Shown here piece by piece: positions 35,097 through 43,200 of a DNA stretch of 64,000 nt. The position numbers were made by a program, and so were the translations under genes. The notes under the pieces were generated by a model. That model saw nothing but the letters and a program-made list of their open reading frames with translations. It made no database searches and was not told the origin of the DNA. Location of the stretch: the NCBI RefSeq assembly GCF_002754195.1, contig NZ_PEEU01000001.1:1178001-1242000 (forward strand), read 5' to 3'. The number at the start of each line of letters is the position of its first letter. Within the stretch, counting starts at the first letter, position 1. This stretch comes from Flavobacterium sp. 9. Its GTDB lineage: Bacteria > Bacteroidota > Bacteroidia > Flavobacteriales > Flavobacteriaceae.

Positions 35097-35861
35097 TTAT
35101 TTTAGACTTGCATATATCTTTTTAGGATTCACTAAATTGAAAGCTAACTTTGGAAAAAATCTGCTCACAACATAAAGCAATTTTGTATCGCCTACTCTAA
35201 TCGTAAATTGGTCTTTTTTAATTCCCGAAACAAGTGCTTTTACCAATTGTTCCGGTGTGATTTTCTTATCATTTCTGTTCGCTGTCATTTCTGTTGCGAC
35301 AACCGGAGGAAGCAATTCGAATACTTTTACGTTGCTTTTCAAAATCTCTAAATTCTTTCTAAGCGTTCTCGTATAAAAACTCAAGGCCGTTTTGGTTGGT
35401 GCATAAGTCGGTTCTTCGAGAGCCGGAACCAAACTCAAAATCGAAGTTGTATTGATTATCGCAGCTTCTTTTCGTGATTTTAGCATGTTTATAAAAAGGT
35501 TATTCAATCTTATAACACCAAAATAATTGACATTCATTTCATAAACTGCATTTTTCAGGATTTGATCATTTGCAATTCCAAGGTTAAGCGCCGGACTTCC
35601 AACTCCTGCGTTGTTATACAAAATATCGATTCCGCCCAAAGAAGTCACTTTATCTAAAAGCGCAATAGCATCTTCTTCATTTTCAACATCACTTTTTATA
35701 ATAATTAATGATGGTAATAACTTTTTTGCTGCTTCTAATTTTGCTGAATTTCTACCTGTAATAATAACATTTGCACCTTCGGCTAAAAATTGCTTTGCAG
35801 ATTCCAGTCCAATTCCGGAACCACCTCCGGTAATCAATATCGTTTTTCCTTTGATATTCAT
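35097..35861 (-). CDS. Short-chain dehydrogenase/reductase (DltE-like), 254 aa
   Basis: Rossmann glycine motif TGGGSGIGLES at residues 12-22, NNAG at about 86, and a catalytic pair with Tyr-x3-Lys replaced by YAPTKTALS (Tyr151, Lys155), Ser/Thr before it (ILSLVPALEE). Length and tail (DTKLLYVVSRFFPKLAFNLV) fit DltE-like SDRs. The substrate is unknown. It overlaps nothing but lies 6 bp after another SDR, suggesting tandem duplication within a detoxification operon. Confidence 0.85.
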   Translation of the reverse strand: MNIKGKTILITGGGSGIGLESAKQFLAEGANVIITGRNSAKLEAAKKLLPSLIIIKSDVENEEDAIALLDKVTSLGGIDILYNNAGVGSPALNLGIANDQILKNAVYEMNVNYFGVIRLNNLFINMLKSRKEAAIINTTSILSLVPALEEPTYAPTKTALSFYTRTLRKNLEILKSNVKVFELLPPVVATEMTANRNDKKITPEQLVKALVSGIKKDQFTIRVGDTKLLYVVSRFFPKLAFNLVNPKKIYASLK

Positions 35862-35867
35862 ATCTCG

Positions 35868-36560
35868 TTATTTAAAAAATTGCTTAGAATCGCCTACCGG
35901 AACATCAAACTGACTTTTTTCAAGAGCAATAAATAATTCATCTGCAACTTCTTCCGGAGGAATTCCATTTGCACCGCCAATTTCTGCCGAGAATTCTGTA
36001 TTTACCAACGGAGGATAAACTTCATAAATCTGAAGGTTTTTTTCTTCTTCATAAGTATATCGCAGCGCAACGGTATAGCTATGTAATGCGGCTTTTGTAG
36101 CGCCATAAGTAGGCACTAATTTATGACTGCCAAAAACAGCGATAGACGAAATATTTACTATCGCACCTTCTGTTTTTTGTATAAGATGAGGCAATAAAAG
36201 TTCCGTAAAATGAATTACACTTAAATAGTTTGTATTCATTTCTATAGCTGCTTTTTCGTGCGCATTTAGAGTTTCATTTAAAAGATAACTAAAAGCTGCG
36301 CCAGCATTATTGATGATGATATTCACATCTGGATAATCTTCTTTTAATTGTTTTGCAATACGAATTCGATCAGATTCTATTGATAAATCGCCTTGTATCG
36401 CAACTGCATTATCCAATTGTTTTAATGCATTCTCAAGACGCTCGCTATTACGTCCGTTAATGATTACTTTATTCCCTGCTGCATTTAGCTTTTTTGCTAT
36501 TGCTAATCCTATTCCTGCGCTTCCGCCACTGATGAATATTGTATTTCCTGATGTTTTCAT
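35868..36560 (-). CDS. Short-chain dehydrogenase/reductase, 230 aa
   Basis: Glycine motif SGGSAGIGLAIAKKL (residues 11-25), NNAGAAFSYLL at about 86 and active site YGATKAALHSYT with the Ser in VNISSIAVFGS. Shorter than its downstream paralogue and related to it (shared TNYLSVIHFTELLLP-type helix against NYFGVIRLNNLFI). It is the first structural gene after the TetR regulator. Two ACTTTTTxGTATATTTT boxes in the 89-bp gap before it are likely operators. Substrate unknown. Confidence 0.85.
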   Translation of the reverse strand: MKTSGNTIFISGGSAGIGLAIAKKLNAAGNKVIINGRNSERLENALKQLDNAVAIQGDLSIESDRIRIAKQLKEDYPDVNIIINNAGAAFSYLLNETLNAHEKAAIEMNTNYLSVIHFTELLLPHLIQKTEGAIVNISSIAVFGSHKLVPTYGATKAALHSYTVALRYTYEEEKNLQIYEVYPPLVNTEFSAEIGGANGIPPEEVADELFIALEKSQFDVPVGDSKQFFK

Positions 36561-36595
36561 TATTATATATTTATAATTTAAATTTTATATTTTAG

Positions 36596-36636
36596 ACTTT
36601 TTAGTATATTTTAAAATAAACTTTTTGGTATATTTT
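36596..36636. promoter_or_regulatory. Two direct operator-like boxes before the SDR operon
   Basis: ACTTTTTAGTATATTTT (36596-36612) and ACTTTTTGGTATATTTT (36620-36636), 24 bp apart, one mismatch. They resemble the palindrome at 37263-37282 upstream of the TetR gene. Confidence 0.6.
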
Positions 36637-36649
36637 AGATTAAAAAAAA

Positions 36650-37240
36650 TCAAATCACATATTGCTCTAATTCATTTTTTAGACTCTTTACAAGACCTTG
36701 CATTGGTTTTGCTGTATTCATAACTCTGCACATTACGATCCCTCCTTCTACAGAAGCTACCAATTTAAAAGCAAAAACGGCAGGATCAAGTTTATTAGAA
36801 AACTCACCAATATTAATTCCTTCCTGAAGTAGCGCCGTTAATTCCAATTGACCATTTTTTAATACTTTGGCAACTTTTTCCTTTATGAAAGGATAATTAT
36901 CATCCGATTCTACAGCGGTATTAAATATTGGGCATCCGCCTGAAATAAAAGTTTCGATTGGGTTTTTATAAAAATCTAAAAAAGCAAATATTTTACCTTT
37001 TATGGTTTTTCCGCTATAAACGGCGGCTCTAATTTTGTCCGAAACCATTTTAAGCGATAAGTCAATAACTTGTTCAGTCAAATCTTCCTTATTTTCAAAA
37101 TGTCCGTAAAGACAACCTTTTGTAAGCTTGGTTGCCTCCAAAACATCATCAATATTAACTCCCGAAATGCCTTTTTCGTTATAAAGCGGCACTGCAGTTT
37201 CTAATATAAATTGTTTTGTCTTTTCGGCTTTTGTAAGCAT
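36650..37240 (-). CDS. TetR/AcrR-family transcriptional repressor
   Basis: 196 residues. N-terminal helix-turn-helix (about 8-55; GISGVNIDDVLEATKLTKGC, then LYGHFENKEDL) and a ligand-binding C-terminal domain (SGGCPIFNTAVESDDNYPFI and later helices). Proteins with this pattern are TetR-family repressors of the reactive-electrophile type, such as NemR-like regulators. Cys102 in GGCPIF may be the sensing residue, an inference. The gene leads two SDRs and an MDR oxidoreductase on the same strand and probably represses them and itself through similar boxes on both sides. Confidence 0.9.
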   Translation of the reverse strand: MLTKAEKTKQFILETAVPLYNEKGISGVNIDDVLEATKLTKGCLYGHFENKEDLTEQVIDLSLKMVSDKIRAAVYSGKTIKGKIFAFLDFYKNPIETFISGGCPIFNTAVESDDNYPFIKEKVAKVLKNGQLELTALLQEGINIGEFSNKLDPAVFAFKLVASVEGGIVMCRVMNTAKPMQGLVKSLKNELEQYVI

Positions 37241-37262
37241 TGTGTTTTGTAATTAGATTGCA

Positions 37263-37282
37263 AATATACTAAAAAGTATATT
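37263..37282. promoter_or_regulatory. Palindromic operator-like site upstream of the TetR gene
   Basis: AATATACTAAAAAGTATATT is an almost perfect palindrome centred 23 bp upstream of the start at 37240, with TACTAAAAAGTA as core. It shares ACTTTTTAGTATATT (on the other strand) with the boxes at 36596-36636. Confidence 0.65.
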
Positions 37283-37399
37283 TTAAAATCAAAAAAGAAA
37301 TATTTTTTTTCATATTCAATCACAACCTCAGCATTTTAGTATAGAATTAACCCGTTAGATGGAATTCAAAAAAATATTTAATAACAGTATTTCCGTCTA

Positions 37400-37512
37400 G
37401 TTTGTCATTTCGACGGAGGAGAAATCTTCGCAATCCCGAAGCTTCGGGACGCAACGATGATCTAATCTTTGTCGAGCTTCTCACGAAGATTTCTCCTACG
37501 TCGAAATGACAA
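37400..37512. repeat. Palindromic extragenic repeat, copy 3 of 3
   Basis: TTTGTCATTTCGACGGAGGA at the left and TCCTACGTCGAAATGACAA at the right; the interior has CCCGAAGCTTCGGG (perfect palindrome at about 37435-37449) and the shared core TAATCTTTGTCGAGCTTCT. It fills the gap 37300-37560, which has no gene. Confidence 0.8.
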
Positions 37513-37594
37513 GATTGTGTTTAAACTTTGGTCTTAGCGCCTTTGCGAGATTGATTTTATTTAAACTAAAGCTGGAGCCTATTCAAAAAAACAC

Positions 37595-37623
37595 AAAAAA
37601 TCACTCGATTTGAGTGGCTTTTG
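37595..37623. terminator. Terminator of the XdhC gene
   Basis: TCACTC/GAGTGG stem (one mismatch) with loop GATTT and flanking A/T tracts, 28 bp beyond the stop at 37651; member of the recurrent family. Confidence 0.65.
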
Positions 37624-37650
37624 ATATAAAAATACAAAGATGCAAACATT

Positions 37651-38655
37651 CTATTTACTACCTGAAGAACAAGCGTATTCGACTTCTTTTTGGTTTGTTC
37701 GCCAGATGCTGGTAATTTCTGCCATTATAGATAATGCGATTTCTTCGGGAGTTTTGCTTCCGATGGAGATGCCAGCGGGACCATAAATTTTGTCAAATAC
37801 TAAATCGTCAATCATTAAATCAGTATCAAGGATTGCGTTTAGTAATTTTTCTCTGCGATGTACCGGACCAAGAAGACCAATATACTTAACTTTTGTAGTA
37901 ATGGTGTTGAGTAAAAAACGTAAATCTTTGGAAAAATTATGACTCATGACTACAATTGCGGTATTTTTACAAAATAAACTCTGATCTAAATCCTCTGGTT
38001 TCATTGTTAAAACTGATTTTGCAAACGGAAAATCACTACCATTTACGCTACTGTATTCAGAACCTATTATGATGACTTCCCATCCTAAGAAGTTGGCCAT
38101 TTGACTTAGTTTCTGTGCGTCATGTTCTACTCCAAAAATACATAACCGATTTAGTGATTCTATTTTTTGTGTAAAAATCCGATTATTGGTCTCTTTTTTA
38201 TAATTAGGATGATAAATGGTAATAGTATTGAATTCAAAAGAAGTTCCAAAATCTGGTTTGCTTATTTCGTCTGTCAGGAAAGAACAGGATAAAGAAAAAG
38301 TTTTTCTTTGTTGGATAGCATCATCAATTAAATGGAGAAGTACATCACTTGGACGAAAGACTTCTATTAAAATATAAATACTTCCTTCGCACCCCAATCT
38401 AAAACGACCGTCATATTTGAATACTTTTGGACAACTGGTAGAAAATACACTATCTGCTTGTCTGATAACTTCTTTTTCGACACAACCGCCGCTTAATGCT
38501 CCTGTTATATTTTCATATTCATCAATGAGCATTTGGGTTCCTTCTTTCCGATAAGAAGAACCTTCTACATGAACAATTGTTGCAAGAACGGTTCGTGTAT
38601 TCTTTTTACTTGCTCTTTTGTACGACTCTATTATTTTTAAAAATTCGTGGGTCAT
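37651..38655 (-). CDS. XdhC/CoxI-family molybdenum cofactor maturation protein
   Basis: 334 residues. The XdhC_CoxI domain (about 1-85) has TVLATIVHVEGSSYRKEG, then GALSGGCVEKEVI with a conserved Cys. The C-terminal Rossmann domain (about 150-310) has LCIFGVEHDAQKLSQMANFL and GLLGPVHRREKLL, followed by IYGPAGISIGSKTPEEIALS. XdhC binds the sulfurated molybdenum cofactor and inserts it into xanthine dehydrogenase-type enzymes. It is located downstream of the single-chain molybdenum hydroxylase at 40260-44846 and almost certainly serves it. Confidence 0.92.
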   Translation of the reverse strand: MTHEFLKIIESYKRASKKNTRTVLATIVHVEGSSYRKEGTQMLIDEYENITGALSGGCVEKEVIRQADSVFSTSCPKVFKYDGRFRLGCEGSIYILIEVFRPSDVLLHLIDDAIQQRKTFSLSCSFLTDEISKPDFGTSFEFNTITIYHPNYKKETNNRIFTQKIESLNRLCIFGVEHDAQKLSQMANFLGWEVIIIGSEYSSVNGSDFPFAKSVLTMKPEDLDQSLFCKNTAIVVMSHNFSKDLRFLLNTITTKVKYIGLLGPVHRREKLLNAILDTDLMIDDLVFDKIYGPAGISIGSKTPEEIALSIMAEITSIWRTNQKEVEYACSSGSK

Positions 38656-38738
38656 TTGTTCTAGGATTTAAGCTTTTGGTACTAATTAATTATTCCCTAA
38701 ACAATTTTTATAATTTTCGCATAACATCAGTATATATA

Positions 38739-38768
38739 CCGATTCAGGTTATCTAAAACCCGAATCGG
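38739..38768 (-). terminator. Hairpin after the heme lipoprotein gene
   Basis: Stem CCGATTCAGGTT/AACCCGAATCGG with one mismatch and a short loop. The flanking T-run is weak, so it may be an attenuator rather than a full terminator; the XdhC gene may be partly co-transcribed. Confidence 0.5.
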
Positions 38769-38803
38769 CATACAATAATGAATTATTAATTTTGAACGTA
38801 AGA

Positions 38804-40234
38804 TTATTTATTAGGCGCAATATCTCCACGACGGATAGGCACATGAACGGCTTTGTACTGAGAAGCAAATTTCCCTTTATCTGCAGCTTCTTTTGCAGTA
38901 AAGAAATTTTCTAAAGCAATAGCGACCTGAAAAGAGAAATCAGTTGAATATACATTGTTATTCATAGAGGTACCGCATTCTATATTCTGGAACCATTCCA
39001 TCCATTTATCACCACCACCACCTGCAGGAGGAGTTGGGCCACCATCTGGAGCGGCATTAGGCGGAACAAGTGATGTTACTGCCGGATATTGAGCTGCATT
39101 ATGACATGACATACATGAAACAGTATTCAAATCTGCAGGCCCGTCTAACCTACCATTCCATCCAAGGTGCTGAGGCGGAAGATTTGGACTTTCAAAAATC
39201 ACCGTTTCTTTTAAATCTTTATTTACCTCAGTCTTGATTGGCGGATATGGTGATGTTTTGTTGATTTTGTTTTCAGGATCATTCCCCCATGTAAGTCCAA
39301 CAGGCACAAGGTTCATTAATTTGTTTTTATTATTTAATTTACCATTGTAACAAAAAGTTCCAAATACCCATCCGGTTCCTTGAGGATTTGTCGGACTTCT
39401 GTCTGCTCTTGGATCTCTGATAGAAATATCCATTTGCAAAAGATGTACTTCAGAAACGACTCTTTTATCTGAAGTCCAAAAATTCTCTGTAATATAAGCT
39501 TTCCATGTCAATGGATTTACAAGATAATCTACGAAATCTTTTCCTTTTGGTGCATCAGTAAAAAGTAATTTTACAAAAACAGTTCCGGTTGGAAATCCGC
39601 CATCATCATAACGTTTATCCAATACTTTTATATTAGGATTTTGTGGGTATTTCCACATTTTGCCCATCGCATAACCTGCTTTATCATTGATTAAAGTAAT
39701 GGCGTACACAGAATAATCACCATCAACTCCTTTTAGTCCCGGTCCTAACTGATAAGGTCCCAGAGGTGCTTCTTTAATAAGCCCATGAAAACCTTCTGTA
39801 CCTCCGTTTGGCGGATAAGCACCTGGTCCTTCAACACTTGGATGCAACCACGGAATATGGTACCAGTTCCGTACTTTATTTTTGTATGGATTCCATTCTT
39901 CAGTGTTTCCTTCAAAACCATAATCGCGAACGGCTTCTATATATTTTAAAGGTTCTTTTTTGAAATCGATATCCAAAAATTTAGGCATATCTTTAGGTAG
40001 TTCCGTTGGAAAATCTGTTTTTAGACGAAATATAGGCTGATCAGAATATTTGTCTCTGTATTCCTGAGGGCTTACCATGTAACCGAAATCAGGAAATCCA
40101 TCTTCTTCATAATTTTGCTGCTCTAATTTAGCTAAAGCATTGTTCTTTTTTGCTGCAGCTGGTTCTTCCTGTTTTTTATTACAGGAGACCAACAAGATGG
40201 AAATTGCTAAAATAAGTGGTTTTAAATGTTTCAT
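38804..40234 (-). CDS. Heme c-binding lipoprotein, 476 aa, partner of the molybdenum hydroxylase
   Basis: Lipoprotein signal (LLVSC, Cys18). The main body (about 50-330) has many aromatic residues and Pro-rich loops (WYHIPWLHPSVEGPGAYPPN) and is not a recognised enzyme. One c-type heme motif, CMSCH, lies at about residue 377 with a Pro-rich segment after it. It stands 25 bp downstream of the xanthine dehydrogenase-like gene and is probably co-transcribed. A role as the electron acceptor at the periplasmic face is plausible, but the hydroxylase itself has no export signal, so the direct contact is uncertain. Confidence 0.7.
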   Translation of the reverse strand: MKHLKPLILAISILLVSCNKKQEEPAAAKKNNALAKLEQQNYEEDGFPDFGYMVSPQEYRDKYSDQPIFRLKTDFPTELPKDMPKFLDIDFKKEPLKYIEAVRDYGFEGNTEEWNPYKNKVRNWYHIPWLHPSVEGPGAYPPNGGTEGFHGLIKEAPLGPYQLGPGLKGVDGDYSVYAITLINDKAGYAMGKMWKYPQNPNIKVLDKRYDDGGFPTGTVFVKLLFTDAPKGKDFVDYLVNPLTWKAYITENFWTSDKRVVSEVHLLQMDISIRDPRADRSPTNPQGTGWVFGTFCYNGKLNNKNKLMNLVPVGLTWGNDPENKINKTSPYPPIKTEVNKDLKETVIFESPNLPPQHLGWNGRLDGPADLNTVSCMSCHNAAQYPAVTSLVPPNAAPDGGPTPPAGGGGDKWMEWFQNIECGTSMNNNVYSTDFSFQVAIALENFFTAKEAADKGKFASQYKAVHVPIRRGDIAPNK

Positions 40235-40259
40235 AAATAGTCGATTTGGTTGTTAGTTA

Positions 40260-43200
40260 TTATTCTACTAGATTTTTTTGAGTTACTTCGCAAGCTTTGC
40301 GTACTTCCTGCACCGTGGCCGGGGCATCTAAACGAAAAAGAGCTGGTAGATTACGTTCTTTTCTTGAAGCACGTATAGCATCTTTTATAGCAAAGAAGAC
40401 ACTGTTTGCCAATACTAAAGGAGGCTCACCAACTTCTTTGGCAGAAAATATTTGGTTAGGATCCTCAGGAATACTTTTTACAGAATCTTCATCCCTAGGG
40501 AAAAGGAATGTATTCATTTCTAAAGGAATGGTTGTAATAGCAGGAATTTTATAACGCCAGGTATTGGTCGAATTTAATCGTCCTATATTTGGGCCCTCAG
40601 TTTCTGATACTAACTTTTCAGTTAAAAGATATCCAATACCCTGAACAAAAGCACCTTCTATTTGTCCTATATCTATAGCAGGATTCATGCTCCATCCCAT
40701 ATCATAAATAATATCAGAGCTAATAATTTTTACTTCTCCGGTAAGGATATCTACTTCAGTAACAGAACATGCTACTGAATAGGTGAAACCAACAAATGAA
40801 TCAACGCCACCGCCAAGGGTTGCATCTTTAACACGGTCTACACCCGGAAGATTAGGTTGATCTGCTTCGGTTTTGAAGGTCATAGCCGGAACCTGAACCT
40901 CACCGCCTTTTATTTTAGCATTAAAAGTAGCAATAAGATTTACTCTGTTTGAGGCCGCTAAACTGATTAGATTTTGCCAAATCATCGGTTTGTTTGGTCC
41001 GCTTGGTTTTATTTTTTTAGCCCAGCCTTTATTTTCTCCGGCACCATAATTCCAAAAGTCTATATTTTTAGCTTTACACCAATCATCACCATTATCTTTC
41101 AGCATTTGATAACCAAATTCCATAAGTCGGGCTCGCATTTCTTCGCAGGTTTGTTTTACGGCTTCACAAGAATAAGGTGTTCCTGTAGAACCTCCTGTAC
41201 TTGTTGGATTTGGAGTAACATTTGTATTTACATTGTTAATAAATATCATTTCCATTGGAATTCCCAAAACATAAGCCGCAACTTGTTGTGCCTGAGTGAC
41301 CAATCCTTGTCCGATTTCAACACCACCCTGATGAATAACAACCGTTCCATCACCCGGATTGACGGCCACAATAGCAGTTGATTGCTCTAGTGCAAGGAAA
41401 TTATATCCTGAGCCATATTTTACAGGAATCATAGAAATACCTCTTTTAATCCATTTGTTATCTTTGTTGAATTTTTGGACTTCCTCATATTTGGCTTCAA
41501 AATTCGAGACTTTTTTAGCGTAAGCCCATACTTGTTTCATATAACAATACGTAAGTGCTTGCCCAAACGGAGTTACATCACCACGATCGTAAAGGTTTTT
41601 TTCACGTAAGTCTTCCGGTCTCATATTGATTGAAACAGCGGCATCATCGATGGCATTTTCAACAATATTTTTTCCCTGAACGTCTCCAAAGGCCCGCATT
41701 GCGGTACTAGGAGCGGTATTGGTTCTGCATACATCAATTTGACTTTGAAAGTTTTTAATTTTGTATGCATTGTCTGTACGCAATTGAATACAATTGGATA
41801 CTATAAAAGAACAGTCATAAAATGCACCTCCATCACCCCACATTTTTAATTGAAAGCCATGAATTATTCCTTTATTTTCTTCTTTATATTTTCCAGTGTC
41901 AACGGCAATTTCGTATTCACCATAATAGGCATGGCGTTTTCCAATCATTGCAGTATCTTCGTCACGAGGTATTGCTAATCTGACAGGTCTTTTAGTAGCT
42001 TTTGCAGCAACGGCAGTTGGTCCGGCAACAAAACGTGTTTGTTCTGTTTTTCCTCCAAATCCTCCTCCTACGGCAGGAACTTCAACTTCAATTTGATTAT
42101 AATATATTCCTAATGCCGAAGCAACAGTTTCATGCATTCCTCCGGGACTTTGAACTGATGGTTGAACTTTCATACGTTGTTCATCTATAGGAGTTGCAAT
42201 GCAGGCTTGTGGTTCCATATAAAAATGAGCTTGACCTCCACAAAGTTGTGAAGAACTGACAACTGTACAAGGAATATTGTCTACATCCTCTTTTCGGGCA
42301 TCTATTTGTTCTTCTCGTATAAGAGTTTTGGGAGTGGTTGACGGATGATTTTTTACCCAATCAAATTGACTTCCCGGACGTGTTATTTTCCAGATATGAG
42401 AAGAGTAAGAAGCAGAAACAGGTGCATCCGGAAAAACACTATCTTTCTTGATAGCATCAAATAAATCTATAATAGGTTCACTCCATTCTCCTGTATAGGG
42501 AGCTCCTGGTTTTGTATATTGAAGACATTCTGTAGAAACGTAGGATGCAATTTTGATTGCCTCTTGCTCGTTTGAGGCAAGTATCATAGCGATAGACTGA
42601 CCTACATAACTTACTAATTGTTCTGCAAAAAGTGGCTGGTCATTACCCATTCCCTGATAATTACGTCCTCCGTTTTTAATGTTGTCATGGGTAATGATAT
42701 CGGTAAAAGTTGAGTATTTTTTCTTTAGATGTGTTCGTAATTCTTCTATCGTTGCCTCTTTATTTTCTACAGCAAATGAATAATTCATCAGCGCTCTCTG
42801 ACTTTGTACAAATGCCCCGTTTAAAGTAAGCGGCGGTACAGGAAGCTCATGCGTGTAATGAGTTTGTCCTGATGTTTGGTACATCGCCGTTACCTTGATA
42901 TAAGGTTGTGCCACAGGAGCTTTATAATCTTGCGTGTGGTAATTTTGAACACCATCACTTACAGGCCAGTTACCCCATTTATTTTCTGCTATTGAAGTCA
43001 GATTTGCCGGAATCGAAATTCCTTTGGCTACTAAAGCATTTACAATTGATTTGTAAAAAAAGGAAACTGCTAATTGTGTACTATATTCTAAAGTGAAACC
43101 TTCATTAGGAACTTCTTTCATACGTTCTTCCTGAGCAATAAGCTCTTCGTAGACTTCTTTTGCCAGAATTTTTACAAGACTATCGACATCTTTTAATGTC

